A stretch of 27,795 nucleotides of DNA, from the IMG/VR virus record IMGVR_UViG_3300030390_000791, positions 1 to 27,795 of that record; one strand, 5' to 3'. Below are positions 14,942 through 22,557 of the stretch, one piece after another. The DNA comes from a virus. Position 1 is the stretch's first letter, and each line of letters starts with the position of its first letter. The translations under genes and the position numbers were made by a program. The notes below the pieces were generated by a model that searched no databases, was not told where the DNA came from, and saw only the letters and a program-made list of their open reading frames with translations.

Positions 14942-16105
14942 TTAATAAATGTAATATTGACCCTTATTAGGATTCTCTAATTGTGAAGTGATAGCGTATC
15001 TCATTGCATCTATACAATGATTAAAAGCATCTATTGGTTTGTTAAGTGTTTCTCCTTCTTTGTTCTTTAACCAAATGTAGTTCTGAAGTTCTTTGATTAA
15101 GTTATGACTTCTATTAGTTATATAGATTTCATTTTGATTGATAAGATTTATTCCATACACTATTGAATCTTTACCTTTTTTAACTGGTAATATTAAATGA
15201 CCATAACTTGACAACTCTGCAATACTCTTTGGTTCGGCTGAATCTGCATATATGATTTCTTTAACTTCATGTGTTTTAAGTAAATTGCTTATTTGACTAT
15301 TAAGTAAACCACGCTGATATATTACTTCATCAAATATGTAAGCGTTATTATATTTATAAAGTGCTATTAATGTTGATGGATCATTAGTATAGCCGAAGTC
15401 CATTCCATAACATAATAATCGTGCATTGTTTGGTAGATCAATAGGCTTCCAATCTTTTATACAAGCACCTTCTAAACTTCCTATCTCTCCAAGACCATAT
15501 ACATTCCACCAGTTGTTCCAATACGTTGATGTCTTTGCTTTGTCTTTAGCTTTCTCTATGTCTTGTACTATTGTGTTTGGTAATGCTTCATTGTCTAAAT
15601 ATGTAAGCTTTATAAAATCTGCATCTTCTTTATCTTGTAGTTCTGTATGTGCCCAAAATGATGAAGTAGGATTAAAGTCAATCCATATTTCTCCAGATGT
15701 TCTTATTGCTAATTGATTGTATGCTTCGTATGGTATGTTGTTAGCTTCGTTTACATATAGTGTGTGTCTTCTTGCTCCTCTTAGTTTATCTGCTGATTCA
15801 ACACTAAAGAACTCAATATAGCTTCCGTTAGCAAACTTATATTTAAGCATTGACTTATTATACTGTGTGTCATTATAACGATTAGTCATCATCATAATCT
15901 TTAAGAAGTCTTTTAATGCACCTCTACGTAAATGTGGTATTGATTCACTAACTACGCTTATTTCTAAGTTAGAAGTTCTTATAGCTCTATCTATAAGTAT
16001 TGGTAGTATTCCAAAAGTCTTACCGGCAGATGTTCCGCCCTGAACGATCTTTTTACGTTTCTTTAGTTTAAGAAGTTTTTTAATTGCAGTTGTTACTACA
16101 AACAT
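14942..16105 (-). CDS. terL: Terminase large subunit
   Basis: 387 aa. ATPase: Walker A QGGTSAGKT (22-30), adenine/coupling region ADKLRGARRH, Walker B TLYVNEAN with Glu120. Nuclease: MDFGY (Asp236), YADSAEP (Asp288) and CIDAMRY (Asp366), the three RNase H-like metal ligands. It is the motor that translocates DNA into the prohead and cuts it. Slightly shorter than many TerL proteins (420-500 aa), mainly at the N-terminus. TAATG overlap with the small upstream gene. Its stop is followed directly by the promoter of the small-gene cassette. Confidence 0.93.
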   Translation of the reverse strand: MFVVTTAIKKLLKLKKRKKIVQGGTSAGKTFGILPILIDRAIRTSNLEISVVSESIPHLRRGALKDFLKIMMMTNRYNDTQYNKSMLKYKFANGSYIEFFSVESADKLRGARRHTLYVNEANNIPYEAYNQLAIRTSGEIWIDFNPTSSFWAHTELQDKEDADFIKLTYLDNEALPNTIVQDIEKAKDKAKTSTYWNNWWNVYGLGEIGSLEGACIKDWKPIDLPNNARLLCYGMDFGYTNDPSTLIALYKYNNAYIFDEVIYQRGLLNSQISNLLKTHEVKEIIYADSAEPKSIAELSSYGHLILPVKKGKDSIVYGINLINQNEIYITNRSHNLIKELQNYIWLKNKEGETLNKPIDAFNHCIDAMRYAITSQLENPNKGQYYIY

Positions 16106-16350
16106 TAATCAATAATATTAAATAAAGGTTGTTCAGTGTTTAGAGTAATGTCTTTTGTTTCTCTTGGTTTACCAGCGTAATAATGATAGAACATTTGTAT
16201 AAACTTAAATTCGCCAGATTCTATTCCTTTTTTAAGAGCTGCGTATGCTTGTGGCTCAAGTGGTGTTAGTCTTTCAATTAACTTTACTTCTTCTGCTTTA
16301 GGCTTTCGACCTCCGTTTGAATGACCACCGTTATTTTTTCTTCCATCCAT
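16105..16350 (-). CDS. Putative small terminase subunit (81 aa)
   Basis: MDGRKNNGGHSNGGRKPKAE ... ERLTPLEPQAYAALKKGIES ... FIQMFYHYYAGKPRETKD, ending EQPLFNIID. The Gly/Arg-rich N-terminus with a short helical core, and translation coupled to TerL by TAATG, are what I expect of the DNA-recognising small subunit in this phage group. It is short for TerS and no helix-turn-helix is clear, so it may be a truncated or divergent version. Motif copy F lies 24 nt upstream. Confidence 0.6.
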   Translation of the reverse strand: MDGRKNNGGHSNGGRKPKAEEVKLIERLTPLEPQAYAALKKGIESGEFKFIQMFYHYYAGKPRETKDITLNTEQPLFNIID

Positions 16351-16374
16351 ATTTGAAATACTTTGAGTTCAATT

Positions 16375-16389
16375 GTTTTTTATATAACG
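16375..16389 (-). promoter_or_regulatory. Late-gene motif copy F (divergent)
   Basis: Minus-strand CGTTATATAAAAAAC in the 62-bp gap before the small terminase-like gene. It shares CGTT and the A6 run with the other four copies but differs at two otherwise fixed positions (fifth and last base). It marks the start of the packaging block. Confidence 0.4.
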
Positions 16390-16412
16390 ATATATCTTTA
16401 TTTTTGTTATTC

Positions 16413-16883
16413 TTAATATTCTTTTAAACGATTAATAACTCTTTTGATTCTATACTCTGCTTGATGTAATTGGTCTTCTGGTATCTCTTGTATTGTTTTT
16501 AATATTGGTCTTAACTTTGGATCTATTTTTATTTGTTTTAAGAAGTTAAATCTTGTTTCTAATTTTCTATGTTCTTCTTGTAGTATTTTTAGTCTTTTGT
16601 GTTTAGGTATATATTCTTCTGTTGCTATTATACGATTGTATATCTCCATGTATTTTGGGTTGTACATTGCGAATGTTGGAAATATTTTCTTTACACTATG
16701 TAGTACTGTTGCGTGATCTTGATTTAGTGTTTGTCCTATTTCTTTCAATGATAGATTAGTTCTATCTTTACATATTTTAAAATATATAGCTCTACCATAT
16801 ACTATACTACGTATTCTTGAGTTTACGTTTATTCTATATCCTAGTTCTCCTTCTACTAGTTCTTTAATTTCTTTTGTTGTCAT
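16413..16883 (-). CDS. DnaA domain IV-like DNA-binding protein
   Basis: 156 aa. Residues ~22-68 (RSIVYGRAIYFKICKD ... LSLKEIGQTLNQDHATVLHS) match the DnaA C-terminal DNA-binding domain, including the QDHATVLHSV signature that contacts DnaA boxes. The AAA+ ATPase part of DnaA is absent; the rest is a helical tail (KILQEEHRKLETRFNFLKQI). It could recognise origin or operator sites, compete with host DnaA, or act in packaging given its position before the terminase genes. Function beyond DNA binding is inference. Confidence 0.75.
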   Translation of the reverse strand: MTTKEIKELVEGELGYRINVNSRIRSIVYGRAIYFKICKDRTNLSLKEIGQTLNQDHATVLHSVKKIFPTFAMYNPKYMEIYNRIIATEEYIPKHKRLKILQEEHRKLETRFNFLKQIKIDPKLRPILKTIQEIPEDQLHQAEYRIKRVINRLKEY

Positions 16884-17088
16884 TTATTATATTTTTTATT
16901 AATTCTGTAAATTCTATTTGTTCTATTGCTAATTTAATTCCTTCACATTCTAAATACATTTCTTTTTCTTCATAGTCATATAAGATAATTCTTAATTCAT
17001 CTAATTCAGTTCCTTTTTCGTAATCGTATAATGAGATGTAATAAAATTGATATATTATATCATTCTTTAATCCTTGTGTTTCGTACAT
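16864..17088 (-). CDS. Small acidic hypothetical protein (74 aa)
   Basis: I take ATG 17088 (MYETQGLKNDIIYQFYYISL); an in-frame ATG at 17106 would lengthen the overlap with DUF3310. Rich in Tyr, Glu and Ile with a central DYEEKEMYLECEGIKLAIEQ. It overlaps the preceding DUF3310 gene by 29 nt and the next gene by 20 nt. No family recognised. Confidence 0.6.
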   Translation of the reverse strand: MYETQGLKNDIIYQFYYISLYDYEKGTELDELRIILYDYEEKEMYLECEGIKLAIEQIEFTELIKNIINDNKRN

Positions 17089-17272
17089 ATTCAATCTCTC
17101 TTTCAAGATAGTCTTTAGCTTTTAGTAAATCCATTAACTCGTGATTCTTCTTTTCTGCTCTGCTTATGTACTTTATAATATTTCCTTTGTTAAAGTTTAA
17201 ATTGTAATCTTTGACAAAATCTATTATATCATAGTTTTTTCCGTTTTCGTAATGTGGTTGACTTGCTCTCAT
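17060..17272 (-). CDS. DUF3310 protein (70 aa)
   Basis: 70 aa. HYENGKNYDIIDFVKDYNLN then FNKGNIIKYISRAEKKN and LLKAKDYLEREIEY match DUF3310, a small helical domain common in phages and often labelled nucleotide kinase-like, although the kinase role is not established. It has no P-loop. It starts 2 bp after the preceding gene and overlaps the following one. The domain call is good; the function is unknown. Confidence 0.85.
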   Translation of the reverse strand: MRASQPHYENGKNYDIIDFVKDYNLNFNKGNIIKYISRAEKKNHELMDLLKAKDYLEREIEYVRNTRIKE

Positions 17273-17274
17273 AT

Positions 17275-17721
17275 TTATAATTCGTTTCGTAATCTTTCTT
17301 TTGTTTTAGTGTGTGTTTCTGGCTGAAAGAATAACTTTAAATCTTCATCATTTCTTATTGTGTAAGTATGTTTAACATAATCAATTTTCATTTTTTTATC
17401 TTTAACAAACGACCAATTTTTTAATTCATATATAATAGAATAAGTATCTGTTTTAGCTTTATTTGTATTTATGTCGCTTCTTATTATAAAAGAACAAAGA
17501 TAAGTATTATCATTTAATTTAACATCAACAAATTTAGACAACTCTCTTAAAGTATTTATACTAACTTTGTCAGTGTGTTTTTTGTGATCTATTATAAAAC
17601 CATATTTGGATCCTATTTTAGAGATAAAACAATCAATATCCATTATTGATCTGTTTCTGTCTGTTAGTTCGCTTATTAAATAGTTAAATTCGTTATTGTA
17701 ATAATTTTTGTTAAAATTCAT
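17275..17721 (-). CDS. Hypothetical protein, possible PD-(D/E)XK nuclease (148 aa)
   Basis: MNFNKNYYNNEFNYLISELT then SIMDIDCFISKIGSKYGFII-DHKKH and a Lys-rich C-terminus. The spacing of Asp28/Asp30 to DHK (about residues 45-47), with a hydrophobic strand before it, resembles the PD-(D/E)XK nuclease core (Asp ... Asp/Glu-x-Lys). The resemblance is short and unconfirmed. It lies directly after the ABC-ATPase/GNAT fusion with a 20-bp gap and an A-rich leader. If real it could trim DNA or partner with a modification enzyme. Otherwise unassigned. Confidence 0.6.
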   Translation of the reverse strand: MNFNKNYYNNEFNYLISELTDRNRSIMDIDCFISKIGSKYGFIIDHKKHTDKVSINTLRELSKFVDVKLNDNTYLCSFIIRSDINTNKAKTDTYSIIYELKNWSFVKDKKMKIDYVKHTYTIRNDEDLKLFFQPETHTKTKERLRNEL

Positions 17722-17741
17722 TTTGTTTTGTTTTTTTATTT

Positions 17742-18935
17742 TTAGAACATTGATATTTGATTTTGTGCAACTTCTTTATATGCTTCAGCTTTAAATACTA
17801 ATATGTTTATATTTTCTTTATATTCTTCTCCAATGTATTTATAAGACTTTGTTACACTTTCTTTTTTGTATTTTATGCCAGTATGAAATGATTTGCCTTC
17901 TTCTTTTAATTTTTTATAGTATTCATTATATTTTTTCATTTGCTCAACATTATTATTTTCACTGGCTAGCTTCCAATATTTTTGATTACGTTGCATTCCT
18001 TTAAACAAAGATGGGTTAGAAGTTTTGATGTAAAGAATTTTATTATCTTTTTTATACATCGAGCCAAAAAAGTTAAGTATTTTTATTCCTATTCCTAATC
18101 CTTGAAAATCAGGCAAAACAACCAATCTACTCACTCTATAAGCATCTTTAACTGTGCCACTGGGCATAGGTAATATTCCCATAAATGAAACAGGTTTATC
18201 ATTATATAAAATTAAAAAACATTTAGCCGCTTTATTTAATTCTTCACTTAAATAATGATGGTGCTTGAATATATCCCAAGCTTCATATCTACATCGAAAT
18301 ATCTGAAGTTTAATTTCTGGTCTTTGCCTTCGACTTGGCGCTATCTCAAGCCGACCTTTTTGTGGTGAATATATCCAATTGGGTTGTAACCATTCCATTA
18401 TATCGAAATGACATGATGCTAATACTATTTTTTTGTTTGTACGTTTTATATACTTTTGTAATGCATTAGACATAGCCTTAGCAACATCTCTATCTACTAC
18501 TGAAGTATATTCATCAATTAATATTATTTCTTCATTAGAGGCTTTCCCTACCATATACGCCAAACTTGCTCTATATTGTTCTCCGTTTGATAAAGTATGA
18601 AACGGTCTTAACCAAGTAGGAACGCTACTTAGTCCCATAGATGAAAGTAGAAAAGTTGCTTCTTGTGGTTCTAACCAATCAAAATTAGATATTAATGATT
18701 TGTTAAAGTCAAACTTATATGTATTCAATTCTTTTTTAAAGAAGTTTTTTAATATAGTTGTTTTTCCAGAACCACTTCCACCATAAACAACGCCAATGTT
18801 CCATTCTTTTGGTAGTCTTTCTAAATTTGCGTTTATAGTTACATTACTATTTTCTTTGTTTTGTATATCAAATGCATCGTAAATATACTCTGTGTATTTA
18901 TCGTTTAATATATTATGTTTTAATTCTATTTTCAT
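17742..18935 (-). CDS. ABC-type ATPase fused to GNAT acyltransferase (COG2401-like)
   Basis: 397 aa. ATPase half (~35-200): Walker A GGSGSGKTT (52-60), ABC signature LSNGEQ (115-120), Walker B IILIDEYTSVVD with Glu142, H-loop CHFD (His176). There are no membrane segments, so it is soluble and not a transporter. GNAT half (~210-330): HHYLSEELNKAAKCFLILYN, then RVSRLVVLPDFQGLGIG (267-283), the acyl-CoA-binding loop. This matches the ABC ATPase/predicted acetyltransferase family COG2401, whose function is not established. The GNAT half recalls Mom-type enzymes of phage Mu that modify adenine; that link is my inference. ATGA overlap with the FEN exonuclease. Confidence 0.85.
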   Translation of the reverse strand: MKIELKHNILNDKYTEYIYDAFDIQNKENSNVTINANLERLPKEWNIGVVYGGSGSGKTTILKNFFKKELNTYKFDFNKSLISNFDWLEPQEATFLLSSMGLSSVPTWLRPFHTLSNGEQYRASLAYMVGKASNEEIILIDEYTSVVDRDVAKAMSNALQKYIKRTNKKIVLASCHFDIMEWLQPNWIYSPQKGRLEIAPSRRQRPEIKLQIFRCRYEAWDIFKHHHYLSEELNKAAKCFLILYNDKPVSFMGILPMPSGTVKDAYRVSRLVVLPDFQGLGIGIKILNFFGSMYKKDNKILYIKTSNPSLFKGMQRNQKYWKLASENNNVEQMKKYNEYYKKLKEEGKSFHTGIKYKKESVTKSYKYIGEEYKENINILVFKAEAYKEVAQNQISMF

Positions 18936-19618
18936 TCTGTCCTTAATTTAAGTAGATTATAACATTGTATGTATTTTAACTTTGCTTTTGATTTGTATAT
19001 GATTTTAAATAACTCATATGTCTTTTTAGTAAATTGATAATGTGTGTTACAATCTTTAAATAATTTCTTTGCATATGCTTTACCATAGCCTTTACAGAAG
19101 TTCACATTATCAGAGCTATCACCGATTATCATTTGCTCATAGAAGTTATATAAAGCATCGTAAGGACTTATCTCTATTATCTCTTGATGTTTATAATGAT
19201 AGTTATAGATAAGACAAGGTAGCTGTTTATAATCTTTGTCAAGTGATACTATTATTACGTTGTTGTGTCCTAATTCATCTGTGAGTGTTTTCCAATATGT
19301 TGCTACTAAATCATCTGTTTCAACACCATAAGAATTTTTAGTGGAGTATATTTCTGATATGTGTTCGTGCATTTCAGATAATAATTTAGGATGTTCTTTT
19401 TTCTTTCTATTAGCTTTATAATTAGAATCTAAAAGTTTTCTAAAATTACCTTTACTATTGTTAAAAGTAATTACTCTTTCTATTTCGTAAGTTTCTTCAA
19501 GTCTGTTTATTATAGACATAAAAATTTCATCGAACTTGCCTATCGCTTCATCAAGTATATCATCTACTCCACAACAAGAAGAATAAACTAAACTATCAGC
19601 ATCAAATAAAACTATCAT
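18932..19618 (-). CDS. 5'-3' exonuclease, FEN/PIN-like
   Basis: 228 aa. FDADSL (Asp6, Asp8), GNFRK...NYKANRKKK (the basic arch region), GVETDDLVA (Glu100, Asp102, Asp103), SLDKDYKQLP (Asp127, Asp129) and MIIGDSSDNV...GYGKAYAKKLF (helix-3-turn-helix) reproduce the order of T5/T7-like 5' nucleases. It probably removes RNA primers or resects ends for ERF-mediated annealing. The C-terminus is a short helical region. ATGA overlaps at both ends tie it to the ATPase/GNAT gene and a 74-aa gene. Confidence 0.88.
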   Translation of the reverse strand: MIVLFDADSLVYSSCCGVDDILDEAIGKFDEIFMSIINRLEETYEIERVITFNNSKGNFRKLLDSNYKANRKKKEHPKLLSEMHEHISEIYSTKNSYGVETDDLVATYWKTLTDELGHNNVIIVSLDKDYKQLPCLIYNYHYKHQEIIEISPYDALYNFYEQMIIGDSSDNVNFCKGYGKAYAKKLFKDCNTHYQFTKKTYELFKIIYKSKAKLKYIQCYNLLKLRTE

Positions 19619-19839
19619 TTGTTTTCTATTTGATCTATTGATAATTCTTCAATATCATTTAGTGTAGCAAAATTTAATATATCGTATATATTAACTTCGT
19701 TTGTTTCTGTGTAAACTTCATGAATTTGAAACTCTGATGGAGATCCGGGATAATCATAAGTTTGTGATTCTTCTTTCGTGTAATAACCATGAACGATTAA
19801 AACAACATCATTGTAAGTAATTTCTGTTTGTATTTCCAT
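19615..19839 (-). CDS. Small acidic phage protein (74 aa)
   Basis: MEIQTEITYNDVVLIVHGYY then YDYPGSPSEFQIHEVYTETN and DIEELSIDQIENK. The pattern of a Tyr-x-Pro-Gly-x-Pro turn before a strand and an acidic end is common in small conserved proteins of phage replication regions, function unknown. Leader is ATAAAAAAAACAAA. ATGA overlap with the exonuclease suggests shared expression. Confidence 0.7.
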   Translation of the reverse strand: MEIQTEITYNDVVLIVHGYYTKEESQTYDYPGSPSEFQIHEVYTETNEVNIYDILNFATLNDIEELSIDQIENK

Positions 19840-19852
19840 TTTGTTTTTTTTA

Positions 19853-19879
19853 TAAATATAAACAATTTTGTTAATACAA
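19853..19879 (-). promoter_or_regulatory. Weak promoter candidate upstream of 74-aa gene
   Basis: Minus strand TTG (19879-19877), 16-nt spacer, TATATTTA (19860-19853). The -7-like part matches TAnnTTT but lacks the final G, and the spacer is shorter than the usual 19-21. AT-rich DNA yields such matches by chance, so this is only a candidate. Confidence 0.25.
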
Positions 19880-19884
19880 AAAAA

Positions 19885-20034
19885 CTATTCTTTATAATCT
19901 TTTGTTGCTTTAGTTAAAAAATTATCTATTCCATCTAATCTTCTTGATAATTTATCAATAGCTACATACAAAGTGGCTACTGTTGATTCAAGTATTTTAA
20001 ATCTTTCTTTAGTAGTAAATTGTTTTTTTTTCAT
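19885..20034 (-). CDS. Small coiled-coil protein (49 aa)
   Basis: MKKKQFTTKERFKILESTVA then TLYVAIDKLSRRLDGIDNFL. The heptad pattern suggests a short coiled coil. Its ATG overlaps the stop of the metallophosphoesterase gene (ATGA). Similar short helical proteins sit in replication regions of flavobacterial phages. Function unknown. Confidence 0.65.
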   Translation of the reverse strand: MKKKQFTTKERFKILESTVATLYVAIDKLSRRLDGIDNFLTKATKDYKE

Positions 20035-20744
20035 AATTCCATTAATTCATTAATTACTGTGTGGCCTCCTAAAACTACAGCGGCGGAAATGGCTGGCTTT
20101 TTTCCTCTTTTTGCGTAACTCATAGCGTAAGAATTTGCATCTATACCGCAACCTATTTGACATCCAAAGACTTTAAAATTTTGTCCAACATACCATTCAG
20201 TGTAACACTGAGTATGTAAATGACCTTGAATTGTTGATTGCATATCGGCTCTGCATTTACTTCTGGCGGTTCCTGCTTCTCCATGTATATATTGCACATC
20301 ATCAATAACAACACGATCTACAAAGTTCCATTGAGGTGTTTCAAGTACTTCTTTATAAGCCTTAATCCATTTTTTAGGAATTGAACTTGTTTGACTTTTT
20401 CTCATTATTAAACGATCATGGTTTCCAATTGTAACATCTGCTTTTGGAAATGCGTTATACCATTTAGATATTTTTTTAATAGCTAGATCAAGTTCTGTTT
20501 TACCTGTATATTCAGCATTTATATCAACTTCATGAAAAGAAGCATAATGATTATCCACCACATCTCCAATAAAAACCACTCGATTACAATTATACTTAGC
20601 GTAAGTTTCTTGACAATGTTCAAGATAACCATCTAAACAAAATGGTTCATGTAAATCTCCAATAGCTAATACACGATTTTCTTTTTTGGTTATGTTCTCG
20701 TAAGCAATTTTTTTGTTTCCTTTTAATCGTGGTCTAATTTCCAT
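20031..20744 (-). CDS. Calcineurin-like metallophosphoesterase
   Basis: 237 aa. All family motifs are in order: GDLHEP (Asp30, His32), GDVVDNH (Asp61), GNHDR (Asn108, His109), HGE (His154) and GHLHTQ (His175, His177), which bind the two metal ions. Phage members act on phosphoesters in DNA or nucleotides; the substrate here is not evident. It lies in the replication block and is translationally coupled on both sides (11-nt and 4-nt overlaps). Confidence 0.88.
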   Translation of the reverse strand: MEIRPRLKGNKKIAYENITKKENRVLAIGDLHEPFCLDGYLEHCQETYAKYNCNRVVFIGDVVDNHYASFHEVDINAEYTGKTELDLAIKKISKWYNAFPKADVTIGNHDRLIMRKSQTSSIPKKWIKAYKEVLETPQWNFVDRVVIDDVQYIHGEAGTARSKCRADMQSTIQGHLHTQCYTEWYVGQNFKVFGCQIGCGIDANSYAMSYAKRGKKPAISAAVVLGGHTVINELMEL

Positions 20745-21144
20745 ACGTTTTATATAAAGTATTTAATTCATTTGTTATAGCACGAATACAACTTCCACAA
20801 GAAGTCATTTCTCTTTTATCGCTAAAAACTCGATTGTATATTTTTAGTAATTGTTTTTGTTCAACAGGTGTTACTCTGTTTGTAGGTTTACTAAACCAAT
20901 CATTTAAAAAGTTATATTCATCTTCTGTTAAACATTTGGGTTTTTTGTATCTAAAAGCTTGATTTAATGCAATTTGTCTTTCTTTACAACCACAATCTTC
21001 TCCAGCTATAAATTTGACTAGTTTGTCAATACCTGTAGCTTTAGTAATCTTTGCGATAGTATCACCTAAACCTTTTGATTTGTTTTCGTAATTAGCTTTC
21101 CATTCTTTGTATGCTTTTGTGCGTTTGTCTTTTGGTTCTTTCAT
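20734..21144 (-). CDS. Conserved hypothetical with Cys motifs (136 aa)
   Basis: Basic N-terminus (MKEPKDKRTKAYKEWKANYE), then GLGDTIAKITKATGIDKLVK and GEDCGC, YNRVFSDKREMTSCGSC. Cys51, Cys53, Cys71, Cys115 and Cys118 could form a zinc site. A gene with this plan accompanies replication genes in other flavobacterial phages to my knowledge. It overlaps both neighbours and is probably nucleic-acid associated, but that is a guess. Confidence 0.7.
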   Translation of the reverse strand: MKEPKDKRTKAYKEWKANYENKSKGLGDTIAKITKATGIDKLVKFIAGEDCGCKERQIALNQAFRYKKPKCLTEDEYNFLNDWFSKPTNRVTPVEQKQLLKIYNRVFSDKREMTSCGSCIRAITNELNTLYKTYGN

Positions 21145-21713
21145 ATTAAATTATAGTCTTCGTTATTAAAATCTTCGTAATCTTCTTTAAATTTTTCTCG
21201 CATTATATTCTTACCTTTTTTTAAAGTATGAAATATATTTACAGAACTTATTTTTGTTTCATTTGCTAAACCTCTTATACTTAAATCAGTATCACGATAT
21301 AATTCAAATATACTTTTATCGTACCAATGCCAATTTTTCAACTCTTTATCCATTTTTTCACACAATCTCCAAAAAGATTCTTCTTTTTTTAATTCATCAT
21401 TAGAAGTAAATTTATCTAAATGTTTTGGCTCTATTTCAAAAAAATCATTGTCTTTATAAAATTGTTCTATTTGTATTTTATGTATCTTTTTTTTAGATCT
21501 TATATAATCAATAAACACTGATCTAATAGTTAAATACATATAAGCTTTAGAAAAATTGCCATTATTATATACTTTTTTATTGTCTTTATATTTAACAATC
21601 TTAATGTATGATTCCTGAACTATATCTTCAGCGTAATCTTTTGCGCCTAAATTTTTTGCTAAATCTACCCACTCTTTGTGGTGCTTACTCAATGATTCTA
21701 AAAAATCTGTCAT
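21141..21713 (-). CDS. Sigma-70 family RNA polymerase sigma factor
   Basis: 190 aa with two domains. Region 2: AEDIVQESYIKIVKYK and YMYLTIRSVFIDYIRSKKK (28-76), which contacts RNA polymerase and the -10 element. Region 4: YRDTDLSIRGLANETKISSV then HTLKKGKNIMREKF (139-175), a helix-turn-helix for the -35 region. This ECF-like layout fits a phage factor that redirects host RNA polymerase. The five copies of a 15-nt motif before structural genes are plausible targets (inference). It starts 1 bp after the ATPase gene and overlaps the next by ATGA. Confidence 0.83.
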   Translation of the reverse strand: MTDFLESLSKHHKEWVDLAKNLGAKDYAEDIVQESYIKIVKYKDNKKVYNNGNFSKAYMYLTIRSVFIDYIRSKKKIHKIQIEQFYKDNDFFEIEPKHLDKFTSNDELKKEESFWRLCEKMDKELKNWHWYDKSIFELYRDTDLSIRGLANETKISSVNIFHTLKKGKNIMREKFKEDYEDFNNEDYNLI

Positions 21714-21714
21714 A

Positions 21715-22557
21715 TTAAAAACTTACACCTTTTAAAGGATTATATAAATCTCCTACAATTTCTGGAAGACCTACTTCATTTACTTTAAAGCTAAATGTTT
21801 CAAATGCATAACCTCTGCTTCTTTTACATTTAACTGTTATCCAATCCTTGTTTACTGTGTTTGTTTCTAATTGTATTTGTGTTTCCGTCTTTTTTTCTAG
21901 TATAGATCCAAGATGGCCCGTGGGTTTGTCGGATCCAAAATTACTATGAATTACTGTTAAAATATGACATGAAAACCGTTGAGACCATTCCATTAATTTT
22001 TGTGCGATAAAATTACTTTGTTCAAGTGAATTTACATCAGAACAAAGATCAGCAACTCCATCTATTATACATAATCCAACTTTGCCTTTCTCGATTTTTT
22101 CTTTTAAATAATATTCTATAAATTCAATACGATCTTTAAATCCTACCGTTCGTAATCCAAAAGTATGATAACATCCTAAATCATTTTTAATGTTCATATC
22201 TACAACACGACGGAACACTCGTTGAGCATGAAACTTTCCCTGTTCTGTGTCAAAATGTATTAAACATTTATTGTTTCTATGACCTTTTAAACTACCGCCA
22301 AATTTGTTTGATCCACCTAAATAAACTGATGCTAATAAACTTATAAAAAAAGTTTTCATTGTTTTAGGCGGTGCTTGTACGAATGAGAAATTACCATAAG
22401 TTCCTATTGGAATTGGTAATGTCTTAGTGCCTTTTAAAGTTTGAATAGTTGTTTCGCCCATTGATATTGCTACTGGTGGATATTCTACTATTTCATTTGT
22501 GTTTATTACACACTCCTCCTCTAAGAGTTGCATAAACATTTTCGTTTCTTCTGTCAT
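21715..22557 (-). CDS. RecA-like ATPase, RepA/DnaB-type
   Basis: 280 aa. Walker A-like QAPPKTMKTFF (Lys68, Thr69), CLIHFDTEQG (Glu105), Walker B GLCIIDGVADL (Asp166), HILTVIHSN (His204) and SDKPTGHLGSILEKKTETQI follow the RepA-like hexameric helicase order. It probably unwinds DNA at the phage origin or supports recombination. The annotated ATG directly follows the T-tract of a terminator hairpin. A second ATG at 22539 (residue 7) has an A-rich leader AAGAAACGAAA and could be the true start; the fold does not need the first six residues. Confidence 0.82.
   Translation of the reverse strand: MTEETKMFMQLLEEECVINTNEIVEYPPVAISMGETTIQTLKGTKTLPIPIGTYGNFSFVQAPPKTMKTFFISLLASVYLGGSNKFGGSLKGHRNNKCLIHFDTEQGKFHAQRVFRRVVDMNIKNDLGCYHTFGLRTVGFKDRIEFIEYYLKEKIEKGKVGLCIIDGVADLCSDVNSLEQSNFIAQKLMEWSQRFSCHILTVIHSNFGSDKPTGHLGSILEKKTETQIQLETNTVNKDWITVKCKRSRGYAFETFSFKVNEVGLPEIVGDLYNPLKGVSF

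Noticed and set aside
15426-15716. 96-codon plus-strand open frame inside terL
   Set aside because: It is antisense to clear terminase motifs, and its product has no recognisable pattern.
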